NCBI GenBank assembly: GCA_040751755.1
Contig: JBFMHC010000026.1
Span: forward strand, 38,470 to 102,469
From: PFJX01 sp040751755
GTDB lineage: Bacteria; Pseudomonadota; Gammaproteobacteria; Burkholderiales; Thiobacillaceae
Length of the DNA: 64,000 nt
Direction of reading: 5' to 3'
Shown: positions 20,072-28,569 of the stretch, piece after piece
How positions within the stretch are numbered: position 1 is the stretch's first letter
Layout: each line of letters starts with the position of its first letter
The notes under the pieces: generated by a model
Databases searched by the model: none
Seen by the model: the letters and a program-made list of their open reading frames with translations, nothing else
What the model was told of the DNA's origin: nothing
Made by a program: the position numbers and the translations under genes

Positions 20072-21217
20072 ATGAACCGCTCCATCATCATCGACGACAC
20101 CACCCTGCGCGATGGCGAACAGTCCGCCGGGGTGGCCTTCACCCTCGACGAGAAACTCGACATCGCGCGCCGCCTCGCCGCCATGGGCGTGCCGGAGCTG
20201 GAGGTGGGCATCCCGGCGATGGGCGAGCGCGAGTGCGAGGGCATCCGCGCCGTCGCCGCCTTGGGCCTGCCGTCCAGACTGGTGGCGTGGAGCCGCATGC
20301 GCGCGGACGACATCGAGGCCTGCCGCAACCTCAAGGTGGACCTGGTCGACGTCTCCATCTCCGTCTCCGACATCCACATCGCCAGGAAGCTGAAGAAGGA
20401 CCGCGCCTGGGTGCTGGCGAGCATCCGCGACATGGTGCCGCGCGCACTCGACCTGGGCCTGGAGGTGATCGTCGGCTGCGAGGATGCCTCGCGCGCCGAG
20501 CTGGACTTCCTGATGCGCGTGGCGGAGACGGCGGAAGAGGCGGGCGCGCGCCGCCTGCGCTACGCCGACACCCTGGGGGTGATGGAGCCGTTCGGCGTGT
20601 TTGATGCGATCGCCAGCCTGCGCTCGGTGTGCGACCTGGAGATCGAGATGCACGCGCACGACGACCTCGGCCTGGCCACCGCCAACACCCTGGCCGCCTG
20701 CCGCGCCGGCGCGACGCACGTCAACACCACGGTCAACGGCCTCGGCGAGCGTGCCGGCAACGCGCCGCTGGAGGAGGTGGCGCTGGGCCTGGAGAAGCTC
20801 CACGGCATGACCACCGGCGTCGACCTGAGCCTGTTCCCCGAACTCTCGCGCGCGGTGGCCGAGGCCTCCGGGCGTCCCGTTGCCTGGCAGAAGAGCGTGG
20901 TCGGGGAGGGCGCGTTCACGCACGAGGCGGGCATCCACGTCGACGGCCTGCTCAAGGACCCGGACACCTACCAGGCCTTCGACCCGCGCGAGGTGGGGCG
21001 CAGCCACACCCTGGTGGTGGGCAAGCACTCCGGCGCGCACGGCATCATGGCCGCCTACGCGCGCATGGGCCTGGCGCTCAGCCCCGCCGAGGCGCGCGAG
21101 CTGCTGCCGGACATCCGCGCCTTCGCCGAGCGCGCCAAGCGCGCGCCCGCGGACCACGAGCTGGTGTTCATCTATCAACGCCTGATCGGCCGCGTCATGG
21201 CCGGCGTGGTGCACTGA
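20072..21217 (+). CDS. nifV: homocitrate synthase NifV
   Basis: NifV (381 residues) condenses acetyl-CoA and 2-oxoglutarate to homocitrate, the organic ligand of FeMo-co. It is an HMGL-like TIM barrel: DDTTLRDGEQSAGVAFT at the N-terminus (catalytic Arg and metal Asp), MHAHDDLGLATANTLAA (metal-binding HxH) and VNGLGERAGNAPLEEVA. The C-terminal KHSGAHGIMAAY is typical of the homocitrate/isopropylmalate synthase group. The ATG at 20072 fits both the sigma-54 transcript start and the family N-terminus; the frame is open upstream only by chance. It is the first gene of a seven-gene nif operon. Confidence 0.96.
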   Translation: MNRSIIIDDTTLRDGEQSAGVAFTLDEKLDIARRLAAMGVPELEVGIPAMGERECEGIRAVAALGLPSRLVAWSRMRADDIEACRNLKVDLVDVSISVSDIHIARKLKKDRAWVLASIRDMVPRALDLGLEVIVGCEDASRAELDFLMRVAETAEEAGARRLRYADTLGVMEPFGVFDAIASLRSVCDLEIEMHAHDDLGLATANTLAACRAGATHVNTTVNGLGERAGNAPLEEVALGLEKLHGMTTGVDLSLFPELSRAVAEASGRPVAWQKSVVGEGAFTHEAGIHVDGLLKDPDTYQAFDPREVGRSHTLVVGKHSGAHGIMAAYARMGLALSPAEARELLPDIRAFAERAKRAPADHELVFIYQRLIGRVMAGVVH

Positions 21218-21224
21218 GGGCGAA

Positions 21225-22019
21225 ATGGATACCGCGCAGCCCCTGGACCGCCATTCCCGCGCCGGCGTGGGCGACGTGAAGAGACCCGGCCTGCTGGCAC
21301 TGCTGCGCGAGGACATCGCCTGCGTGTTCAGCCGCGACCCGGCGGCGCGCACCACCTTCGAGGTGCTCACCACCTATCCGGGCGTGCACGCCATCCTCGT
21401 GCAGCGCGTCGCCCACCGCCTGTGGCGCGCGGGCCTGCGCTACCCGGCACGCTGGCTGTCCTGGCTGGCGCGCCTCGTCACCAACATCGACATCCACCCC
21501 GGCGCCACCCTGGGGCGGCGCCTGTTCATCGACCACGGCGCGGGGGTGGTGATCGGCGAGACCGCCGAGATCGGCGACGACGTCACCCTCTACCACGGCG
21601 TCACCCTCGGCGGCACCACCTGGAACAAGGGCAAGCGCCACCCCACCCTGGGCGACGGCGTGGTGGTCGGCGCCGGCGCCAAGGTCCTCGGCGCCATCAC
21701 CCTGGGCGAGCAGGTGCGCGTGGGCGCCAACTCCGTGGTGGTGAAGGACGTGCCGGCGCACCGCACCGTCGTCGGCATCCCCGGCCGGGTGGTGCTGCGC
21801 GCGGAGGAGGGTGGGCCCGGCAGCCTGGGCATCAACCTCGACCACCACCTGATCCCCGACCCCGTGGGCAAGGCCATCGCCTGCCTGATGGAGCGCATCG
21901 AGACGCTGGAGGCGCGCCTGCGCGAACGCGGCGAGGCGGTGGACGGGCAGTGTTCGGCCTGCGAGGCCGACGATCTGTGCGGCAGCCAGGCCGCGCGCAA
22001 GACCCACAAGGGGAGATGA
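21225..22019 (+). CDS. cysE: serine O-acetyltransferase, nif-linked
   Basis: CysE (264 residues) makes O-acetylserine for cysteine synthesis. Nif clusters often carry an extra copy (cysE1 in Azotobacter) to supply sulfur for Fe-S clusters through NifS. The left-handed beta-helix is clear: hexapeptides from IDIHPGATLGRRLFIDHGAG to NSVVVKDVPAHRTVVGIPGR, with the acetyl-CoA site DVTLYHGVTLGGT. The C-terminus carries an added Cys-rich end (CSACEADDLC), unlike housekeeping CysE proteins that end in a regulatory tail. It is 7 bp after nifV. Confidence 0.95.
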   Translation: MDTAQPLDRHSRAGVGDVKRPGLLALLREDIACVFSRDPAARTTFEVLTTYPGVHAILVQRVAHRLWRAGLRYPARWLSWLARLVTNIDIHPGATLGRRLFIDHGAGVVIGETAEIGDDVTLYHGVTLGGTTWNKGKRHPTLGDGVVVGAGAKVLGAITLGEQVRVGANSVVVKDVPAHRTVVGIPGRVVLRAEEGGPGSLGINLDHHLIPDPVGKAIACLMERIETLEARLRERGEAVDGQCSACEADDLCGSQAARKTHKGR

Positions 22020-22534
22020 TGGACCTGCTGGATTTCGACCAGACCACGCTTTACTTCGACGAGCCGACCCCGGCCGGCGTGGAGGCACTGCTTGCCGAGG
22101 CGGGCGAGTCGTATGGCGAGCCGCAGGCCGAGGCGCTGTTGCTCAAGGCCTATTTCCTGGTGCCGGAATCGCTCCTGGTGCTGGTGGCCCTGTACCGCTA
22201 CTTCTTCTACCAGCATCGCCTGGAGGACGCCCTGGTCGTTGCCGACCGCGCCCTCGCGCTGTGCGGCCGCCGCCTCGGCTTCCCCGCCGAGTGGCAGCGC
22301 CTGCACGCGGAGTTCCTCGGCCAGGCGGTGCTGAAGTCGATGGGCCTGCTGCGCTTCTACCTCTCGGTGCTGAAGGCCTCCGCCTACATCAACCTGCGCC
22401 TCGGCCGCGCCGACGCCGGACGCGCCCAACTGGCGAAGCTGGTCGAGCTGGACAGCCACGACCGCATGGGCGGCAAGGCCCTGCTGGATGTGCTTGAACC
22501 GGCAGACGGCGAAGCCGATGCCCTGACCGCCTGA
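22019..22534 (+). CDS. nif-operon TPR-like helical protein, function unknown
   Basis: 171 residues from ATG 22019 (GGGGAG about 3 bp upstream); the adjacent ATG at 22016 would add one Met. The sequence is all helical and reads like two or three tetratricopeptide repeats (AEALLLKAYFLVPESLLVLV, HRLEDALVVADRALALCG, ASAYINLRLGRADAGRAQLA). It shares the TGA/ATG overlap with cysE and is followed 14 bp later by nifW. The position implies a role in nitrogenase maturation, for example as a protein adaptor, but I know of no characterised homologue. Confidence 0.75.
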   Translation: MDLLDFDQTTLYFDEPTPAGVEALLAEAGESYGEPQAEALLLKAYFLVPESLLVLVALYRYFFYQHRLEDALVVADRALALCGRRLGFPAEWQRLHAEFLGQAVLKSMGLLRFYLSVLKASAYINLRLGRADAGRAQLAKLVELDSHDRMGGKALLDVLEPADGEADALTA

Positions 22535-22548
22535 AGAAAGGAAACGAC

Positions 22549-22965
22549 ATGGATGAGCTGACCCTGGCCGAAGCGATGGACGAGATGGAGTCCGCCGAGG
22601 ACTTCCTGCAGTACTTTGGCGTCCCCTACGACGCCTCGGTGGTGCACGTGAACCGCCTGCACATCCTGCAGCGCTTCCACGACTACATCACGCGGGCAGG
22701 ACAGCGGCCCGGCGACGAGGCCGCGCTGCGCACCTTCTACACCGCCCAGCTGGCGCGCGCCTACCAGGACTTCGTGGAGTCCGACGCGCTCACCGAGAAG
22801 GTGTTCAAGGTGTTCCACATGCACGAGCCGCAGACCGCCTTCGTGCCCATCGCCTCCATCACCCTCGCGGCGAAGCAGCCGGACGCCGGCCTGCCCGTGT
22901 CCGGTGGCTGCGGCTGCGGCGGCTCCGGCAGCTGCCACAGCTCCGAGGCGGCGCTGCGCGACTAG
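22549..22965 (+). CDS. nifW: nitrogenase-stabilizing/protective protein NifW
   Basis: 138 residues. The motif MESAEDFLQYFGVPYDASVV with VNRLHILQRFHDYI is the NifW signature. NifW associates with the MoFe protein and helps its maturation or protects it from oxygen. The C-terminus (about residues 115-132, GGCGCGGSGSC) is a glycine/cysteine cluster that could bind metal and lengthens the protein beyond the usual size of about 100-115 residues. AAAGGAAA precedes the ATG. It sits between the TPR gene and nifZ. Confidence 0.93.
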   Translation: MDELTLAEAMDEMESAEDFLQYFGVPYDASVVHVNRLHILQRFHDYITRAGQRPGDEAALRTFYTAQLARAYQDFVESDALTEKVFKVFHMHEPQTAFVPIASITLAAKQPDAGLPVSGGCGCGGSGSCHSSEAALRD

Positions 22966-22975
22966 GAGACCGGCC

Positions 22976-23452
22976 ATGCAGACGCGCTTCGACTATGGCG
23001 ATTCGGTGCGGGTGACGCGCAACGTGCGCAACGACGGCACCTACCCCGGCATGGACCCCGGCAACCTGCTGGTGCGGCGCGGCTCGGTGGGCTACGTGAT
23101 GAACGTCGGCACCTTCCTGCAGGACCAGATCATCTACACCGTGCACTTCCTCGACCAGGGCCGCATCGTCGGCTGCCGCGAGGAGGAGCTGCAGGGCGCG
23201 GACGATCCGTGGATGCCGAGCCGCTTCGAGACGCGCGAGAAGGTGCGGGCCAGGCTGACCCTGGCGGTGAACGGCGAGGTCCTGGTGCCCGCCGGCGCGG
23301 AGGGCGAGGTGATGCGCGTGCTGCGCGACAACGCCAATCTGGAGGCCGAGGCGCAGTACCACGTGCACTTCCCCGGCCATGTCCTGCAGGTGCCGGAACG
23401 GGTGCTGGAGTCCCTGGCGCCCGCCGCGCCGCTCGTGGAGGAGACGCCATGA
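22976..23452 (+). CDS. nifZ: nitrogenase P-cluster assembly protein NifZ
   Basis: 158 residues. NifZ helps form the second P-cluster of the MoFe protein. The family core GDSVRVTRNVRNDGTYPGMD with GSVGYVMNVGTFLQDQIIYTVHF (given as two parts) is repeated in a weaker second copy: RFETREKVRARLTLAV and EGEVMRVLRDNANLE with YHVHFPGHVLQVPE. So the protein is a tandem of two SH3-like NifZ units. The ATG at 22976 follows TAGGAGA. The gene overlaps nifM by 4 bp. Confidence 0.94.
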   Translation: MQTRFDYGDSVRVTRNVRNDGTYPGMDPGNLLVRRGSVGYVMNVGTFLQDQIIYTVHFLDQGRIVGCREEELQGADDPWMPSRFETREKVRARLTLAVNGEVLVPAGAEGEVMRVLRDNANLEAEAQYHVHFPGHVLQVPERVLESLAPAAPLVEETP

Positions 23453-24288
23453 ATCCCGCCTACCTGGTGCTGAAGGCCGCGCACAACCTGTTCGGCAAGT
23501 CGCCCGTCGCCCTCGTCGAGGCGGAGATGGCCCAGGCGCAACGCATGGCGCAACGCCAGTCCGAGCTGGAGGAACTGGTGCTGGCAACCGCCGAGGCACG
23601 CGACGTGGTGGTGCCGGCGGCGACGCTGAAGGATGCCCTGGCCGCGATCCGCGGGCGCTACGAGGACGAGGAGACCTTCCGCGACGACCTCGCGCGCAAC
23701 GGCCTCTCGCCCGAGGACTTCGCCGACGCCCTGGAGCAGGAGCTGAAGGTCGAGGCGATCCTGGAGCGGGTGGGGCAGCGCGCCGCGGCGGTGTCCGAGA
23801 TCGACGTCGAGCTCTACTACCACTACCACCCGGACCAGTTCCGCCGCATCGAGACCCGCATCGCGCGCCACATCCTCATCACCGTCAACGAGGCCTTCGC
23901 GGAGAACCGGCGCGAGGACGCCTACGCGCGCATCGAGGCGATCGCGCAGCGGCTGACCAAGGAGCCCAAGCGCTTCGAGGAGCAGGCGATGAAGCACTCG
24001 GAGTGCCCCACGGCGCTGCAGGGCGGTCTGCTCGGCGAGGTGCATCCCGGCAAGCTGTTCCCCGAGCTGGAGCAGGTCCTGTTCGGCCTGCACGCGGGCG
24101 AGCTGAGCGGCATCGTCGAATCCTCCCTCGGCTTCCACCTGCTGCGCTGCGACGCGGTCTCGCCCGCCAGCACGCTGTCGCTCAAGGACGCGCGCGGGCA
24201 CATCCGCAGGCTGCTGGAGGCGCGCCGCAAGCGCGTCTGCCAGCAGGCCTGGCTGAAGGCGCTGCGGCAGGCGCCGGTCGCCGCATGA
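23449..24288 (+). CDS. nifM: nitrogenase reductase maturation peptidyl-prolyl isomerase NifM
   Basis: NifM (279 residues) is needed for an active, stable Fe protein (NifH). The N-terminal half is a SurA-like helical region (NPAYLVLKAAHNLFGKSPVA). The C-terminal half is a parvulin domain: RRIETRIARHILITVNEAFA, ALQGGLLGEVHPGKLFPELE, and VESSLGFHLLRCDAVSPAS. The ATG at 23449 overlaps the nifZ stop (ATGA) and the nifM stop overlaps the start of the Rrf2 gene, so translation is probably coupled along nifZ-nifM-rrf2. Confidence 0.95.
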   Translation: MNPAYLVLKAAHNLFGKSPVALVEAEMAQAQRMAQRQSELEELVLATAEARDVVVPAATLKDALAAIRGRYEDEETFRDDLARNGLSPEDFADALEQELKVEAILERVGQRAAAVSEIDVELYYHYHPDQFRRIETRIARHILITVNEAFAENRREDAYARIEAIAQRLTKEPKRFEEQAMKHSECPTALQGGLLGEVHPGKLFPELEQVLFGLHAGELSGIVESSLGFHLLRCDAVSPASTLSLKDARGHIRRLLEARRKRVCQQAWLKALRQAPVAA

Positions 24289-24683
24289 TCCTCAGCCGCT
24301 CCAAGCAATACGCCTTGCTGGCGATGATCGAGCTGGGCAAGCGGCCGCCCGGCGAATACCTGCTGTGCCGCAGGATCGCCCGCGACAAGGGCATCCCCTT
24401 CCACTACCTGTGCAAGCTGATGCAGCAGATGGTCAACGCCGGCCTGGTGGAGGCCGCACGCGGCCGCAGCGGCGGCTACCGCCTGGCGGTGCCGCCGGCG
24501 CGCATCAGCATCCGTGAGGTGATGCGCTGCATCGACGGCGGCCAGGCGGAACAGGAATGCCTGCTCGGCCTCAAGGCCTGCTCCGACGACAACGCCTGCG
24601 CCGTGCACTGCCAGTGGCGGCCGGTGAAGGAAAGCCTGCTCGATCTCCTGGAACAGCAGACCGTGGCAGGTTTGGACTGCTAG
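24285..24683 (+). CDS. Rrf2-family Fe-S regulator encoded in the nif operon
   Basis: 132 residues: a winged-helix DNA-binding domain (SRSKQYALLAMIEL, FHYLCKLMQQMVNAGLVEAA, RGRSGGYRLA), then a cysteine loop with Cys92, Cys99, Cys105 and Cys109. The spacing is close to that of the IscR/NsrR cluster loop. It probably holds an Fe-S cluster and senses cluster status, oxygen or NO. As the last gene of nifV-cysE-TPR-nifWZM it could give feedback on the nif or another Fe-S regulon. Its targets cannot be read from the sequence. Confidence 0.88.
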   Translation: MILSRSKQYALLAMIELGKRPPGEYLLCRRIARDKGIPFHYLCKLMQQMVNAGLVEAARGRSGGYRLAVPPARISIREVMRCIDGGQAEQECLLGLKACSDDNACAVHCQWRPVKESLLDLLEQQTVAGLDC

Positions 24684-24730
24684 CACCCCGATTTCCCTCC
24701 GTATCCCGGCGAATGCCGCCGCTCCGGCGT

Positions 24731-24760
24731 TTGAATTGCCGCGGCGGCGGCGTGTATGCT
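24731..24760 (+). promoter_or_regulatory. putative sigma-70 promoter of the substrate-binding protein gene
   Basis: TTGAAT (24731-24736) and TATGCT (24755-24760) are 18 bp apart. A hairpin GGCACC/GGTGCC (24778-24799) lies in the leader just before the ribosome site GAGGAGA. The hairpin could affect translation. Confidence 0.45.
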
Positions 24761-24820
24761 TGCGCCACGACAAGAATGGCACCTCGGTGAAGGGGTGCCG
24801 GAATCCGTGAGGAGACGGAC

Positions 24821-25846
24821 ATGGATCGCAGGGCTGCACTGCGAACGCTATTGGCTCTGGGCGCCACGCCCTGGGCGCGACCAGGCCACGCCGAGTCTTC
24901 CGACCTGGCGCTGATACGCATCAACATCCCCGGGCCCAGCCTGCTGCCCTTCATCCCCATCGAACTCATCCCCCTGCTCGGCATCGACCATGCGCTGGGC
25001 GCGCAACTGGCCATCCGCTACCTGCCGAGCGGCGTGCAGGCGCTGGAGAACGTGGTGGCCGGCGACGCCCACTTCGCCGGCGTCGCCTTCCCGGCCATGC
25101 CCAGCTTCGCGCTCAAGGGCAAGCCGGTGGTCGCCCTCGCGACCCTGAGCAGCGGCACGCCGCCCTATGCCGTGCTGGTGCGCAACGACCTGGACAGGAA
25201 GATCCGCAGCCTCAAGGACCTCAGGGGGCGCAGCATCGGCATCCAGCCAGGCAGCGCCACCACCAAGACCTATCTGCAGGTCCTCATGGAGCTGTGGCTG
25301 GCATCCCACGGCGTGAAGAGCGAACAGGTGCGCTGGGTGCCCACCAACATGAACTTCGACGGCATCTACGGCGCCTTGGCGAGCGGCTCGGTGGACGCGG
25401 TGTTCTGCGAGGAGCCCCTTTCGGGGACGCTGGTGCGCAAGCGCATCGGCACGCTGCTGGCGAGCCTGTCCGATCCCGCGAATCCCGCCCGTTTCGTCGG
25501 CCAGCAGCACCTGCGCGCGGTGCTCGCCAGCACCCCCTCGGTGGTGGCCGGCGATCCGCGCCGTGCCGAGCTGATGGTGCGCATGCTGCAGCGCGCCATG
25601 GCGTGGGTCCGCAGGACGCCGCCCGCGGTCGTGGCGGCGAAGCTCGACATCAAGGACGCCGAGCTCGCGGTCGACATTGCCGACGCCTTGCGGCGAATGC
25701 CCCGGCTGTTCAGCCCGGACGGGCGCTTCCTGGAGAGCGAGATCCGTTCCACGCGCCAGTTCATCGAAGCCGCGCGAACCCCCATGCCGCCCGGCTTCGA
25801 CATCCGTTCCCTGATCGACGACCGTTGGGTCCGCAAGGCCGGCTGA
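24821..25846 (+). CDS. ABC-type substrate-binding protein (NMT1/SsuA-like), no transporter nearby
   Basis: 341 residues. The N-terminus DRRAALRTLLALGATPWARPGHA has an RR pair and a short hydrophobic part, so it is a Tat-like or Sec signal. The body is a periplasmic-binding fold of the nitrate/taurine/thiamine-precursor group: LPSGVQALENVVAGDAHFAG, KDLRGRSIGIQPGSATTKTY and YGALASGSVDAVFCEEPLSG. There is no permease or ATPase gene beside it. Instead a membrane GGDEF-EAL gene starts 2 bp after its stop, so the pair may form a ligand sensor rather than an importer. The ligand is unknown. Confidence 0.88.
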   Translation: MDRRAALRTLLALGATPWARPGHAESSDLALIRINIPGPSLLPFIPIELIPLLGIDHALGAQLAIRYLPSGVQALENVVAGDAHFAGVAFPAMPSFALKGKPVVALATLSSGTPPYAVLVRNDLDRKIRSLKDLRGRSIGIQPGSATTKTYLQVLMELWLASHGVKSEQVRWVPTNMNFDGIYGALASGSVDAVFCEEPLSGTLVRKRIGTLLASLSDPANPARFVGQQHLRAVLASTPSVVAGDPRRAELMVRMLQRAMAWVRRTPPAVVAAKLDIKDAELAVDIADALRRMPRLFSPDGRFLESEIRSTRQFIEAARTPMPPGFDIRSLIDDRWVRKAG

Positions 25847-25848
25847 AG

Positions 25849-28563
25849 GTGCCGCGTCGATCGCTGAACGACTATTTGCGCAGCGGCCGGTCGCTGCGCG
25901 CGCAGGCGACGCGTCGCATGCTGCTGGTGGCCCTGGTCGCCAGCGTCCTCCTGTTCACGGCCGGCTCGCTCTCCTACCGTTTCCTGATCGAGCGCGAGCT
26001 GGACCTGCGCCGCACCCAGTTGCGCGAGTACTACACCACCACCCTGCCCAGGCTGGAGAGCACGCGGGTGCAGTCGGCGATGCAGCTGCGTTCGCGCCTG
26101 GAGTTCTCGCGCATCCTCGAGGAGCAGGGACCGAGCCGCTGGCCCATGCTCACCGCCTACCTCAACGCGCAATGGGCATTCAGCGAGTTCTCCAACATCA
26201 TCATCCTGGATGGCGCGCACGGCGTGCTGTTCCGCTACGGTTCCGAGGCGGAGCTCCTGCAAGGCCTGGCGGCCACCGGCAACGTCTGGTTGTACGCGCC
26301 GCAGTACCGCCTGTTCTACCGCATCTACCGGGTGCCGATCTGGCTGGGCGGGCAGGGGCAGGGCGAGCTGGTGCTGTTCAAGACCCTGTCCAATTCCCTG
26401 TTGCGCGACATGGCGGTCCCGCAGACCCAGCTGCAGCTGCTCTACCGCGGCAGGGTGATGGCGGCCTCGCGGGAGGCGGGCGGCGCCGAGCTGGGTGACC
26501 CGGACGCGTTCATGCGCATCGAGATTCCCTGGCAGGCGGAGCCGCAAGGCGGGGACGCGGCGCCGCTGCTGGTCGCCTACCGCGACCTCAAGGACATCTA
26601 CCCCTACAGCCAGTTCGTGCTGCGGCCGCTCGGCGTCCTGCTGGTGATCCTGCTGCTGCTCTGGTTCGGCCTCGGGCGCTGGCTCAGCATCACCACCCGG
26701 CGCATCGAGTCGCTCGGCCATGGTGCGCGGCACTATGCCGAGGGCGGAGACGGCGAGGCGCTGAGCAAGGCGCTGGCGCCGGCCCTGCTGCATGATGACG
26801 AGGTGAAGGAGACCGCCAATGCCTTCAGTCACCTCGTCGCCACCATAGAGGAGCGTGACCAGGAGCAACGCGCCTATCTCGAGACCCTGGCGCTGCTCGA
26901 GGAGGCGGTGATCGAATTCGACGACGCGGGCCTGATCAGGCACGCCAGCCCCGGCTGGAACAACCTGTCGCGCGGCAAGGGCGGCGTGGGACGGAATTTC
27001 TACGACTTCGTCCACGCCGAGGACTCAACCATGCTGCGCGCCCAGGCCGACCTGCTCTGGCAGGGGCAGAAGCACTCGGTCACGCTGCGCTTCCGCATGC
27101 GCGGCGACGGCGAGCAGGGCGTGGAGTACTGGGTCGAGGCGCGCCTGCTCGCCTTCGCCAATCCGCACGGGGAGATCGTCAGCATCCGCGGCGTGCTGCG
27201 CGACATCACCCAGACCTATCTGCACGAGAAGCAGATCACCCACATGGCCCTGCACGACGCGCTCACCGAGCTGCCCAACCGGGTGCTGCTGGAGGACCGT
27301 TTCAAGATCGCCCTGCGCCTCGCCTCGCGCAACCAGGACAAGGTGGGGGTGTGCTTCATCGACCTCGACCACTTCAAGATGATCAACGACACCCTCGGCC
27401 ACAAGGCCGGCGACCGCATGCTGGTGGCGTTCGCCGAGCGCCTGCGGCGCGAGCTGCGGATCGGCGACACCCTGGCGCGCTGGGGGGGTGACGAGTTCGT
27501 GTTGCTGCTGCCGGACATGGAGGACGAGTCGGACATCCGTGTCGTCACCGACAAGGTGGTGGCGGCCCTGCAGCAGCCGCTGGACCTGGACGGCAACGAG
27601 ATCCGCGTCACCTTCAGCATGGGCGCGGCGATCTACCCGGTCGACGGAAGCGACATGGAGACCCTGTTCTCGCACGCCGACCGCGCCATGTTCTACGCCA
27701 AGGCGCAGGGGCGGAACCAGGTCTGCTTCTACCAGGACATGACCAGCAAGGGCCTGGGCAAGAAGGACCTCTACATCCAGAACCGCCTCGCCACGGCGAT
27801 CGGCCAGGGGCAGATCCAGGCCTGGTTCCAGCCCATCGTCGACGCGCGCAGCGGGCGCTGCACCTCGGTCGAGGTGCTGGCGCGCTGGCAGGACGCGGAG
27901 CAGGGCTGGATCGGCCCCGCGACCTTCATCCCCATGGCGGAGAACCTCGGCCTCATCCACGAGCTGGGCAGGCAGGTCCTGCTCGCCAGCCTCGACGGCC
28001 TGCAGTGCCTGCGCGAACGCGGCAGCGACATCGTCATGGCGGTGAATATCTCGAAGCGGCAACTGTTCCTGCGCGACTTCGACACCTGGCTGCTGGACGA
28101 GGCGGCGAGGCGCGGCCTGCAGCCCGGCCAGCTGGTGCTGGAGGTGACCGAGAGCGTGGCCCTGAACGACGTGGAACGCGGCGCCGACCAGGTGCAGAGG
28201 CTGCGCCAGGCGGGCTTCCTCATCGCCATCGACGACTTCGGCACCGGCTATTCCTCCCTCTCGCAGCTGCACGAGATGCACGCGGTGGAGCTGAAGATCG
28301 ACATCTCCTTCGTGCGCCGCCTGCACGAGCCCTCCGGCCGCAGCATGGTGCAGGCCATCGTCAACATGGCCCAGGCGCTCGGCATGAAGACGGTGGCCGA
28401 GGGCGTGGAGACCGCCGAGGCCGCCGACGCCCTGGCCCGGATGGGGGTCTCCTGCCTGCAGGGCTACCTGTATGGCAGGCCGATGCCGTTCGACGAGTTC
28501 CTGGCCTGGCTGGAGCAGAACGCCACGCGCGGCGGCGCCGGCTGCGCGGTGGCCGCCGGCTGA
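25849..28563 (+). CDS. membrane sensor with PAS, GGDEF and EAL domains
   Basis: About 904 residues from GTG 25849; ATG at 25918 is the alternative start. Order: membrane helix (MLLVALVASVLLFTAGSLSY, about 24-43), periplasmic sensor of about 210 residues, second helix (VLLVILLLLWFGLGRWLS, about 264-281), HAMP-like linker, PAS domain (about 345-460), GGDEF (intact: ARWGGDEFVLLLPDM) and EAL. The EAL motif reads EVLARW, with ENL, DDFGTGYSSLSQL and EGVETAEAADAL present, so cyclic-di-GMP hydrolysis is likely but not certain. It would make and/or degrade c-di-GMP in response to the periplasmic signal. It starts 2 bp after the binding-protein gene, so the two are probably co-translated partners. Confidence 0.92.
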   Translation: MPRRSLNDYLRSGRSLRAQATRRMLLVALVASVLLFTAGSLSYRFLIERELDLRRTQLREYYTTTLPRLESTRVQSAMQLRSRLEFSRILEEQGPSRWPMLTAYLNAQWAFSEFSNIIILDGAHGVLFRYGSEAELLQGLAATGNVWLYAPQYRLFYRIYRVPIWLGGQGQGELVLFKTLSNSLLRDMAVPQTQLQLLYRGRVMAASREAGGAELGDPDAFMRIEIPWQAEPQGGDAAPLLVAYRDLKDIYPYSQFVLRPLGVLLVILLLLWFGLGRWLSITTRRIESLGHGARHYAEGGDGEALSKALAPALLHDDEVKETANAFSHLVATIEERDQEQRAYLETLALLEEAVIEFDDAGLIRHASPGWNNLSRGKGGVGRNFYDFVHAEDSTMLRAQADLLWQGQKHSVTLRFRMRGDGEQGVEYWVEARLLAFANPHGEIVSIRGVLRDITQTYLHEKQITHMALHDALTELPNRVLLEDRFKIALRLASRNQDKVGVCFIDLDHFKMINDTLGHKAGDRMLVAFAERLRRELRIGDTLARWGGDEFVLLLPDMEDESDIRVVTDKVVAALQQPLDLDGNEIRVTFSMGAAIYPVDGSDMETLFSHADRAMFYAKAQGRNQVCFYQDMTSKGLGKKDLYIQNRLATAIGQGQIQAWFQPIVDARSGRCTSVEVLARWQDAEQGWIGPATFIPMAENLGLIHELGRQVLLASLDGLQCLRERGSDIVMAVNISKRQLFLRDFDTWLLDEAARRGLQPGQLVLEVTESVALNDVERGADQVQRLRQAGFLIAIDDFGTGYSSLSQLHEMHAVELKIDISFVRRLHEPSGRSMVQAIVNMAQALGMKTVAEGVETAEAADALARMGVSCLQGYLYGRPMPFDEFLAWLEQNATRGGAGCAVAAG

Positions 28564-28569
28564 CGCCGC

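Noticed and set aside
18542..21373. Long minus-strand open frame (943 codons) across the P-type ATPase and nifV
   Set aside because: It covers the 3' half of one gene, a regulatory region and another gene; composition is that of a shadow frame.
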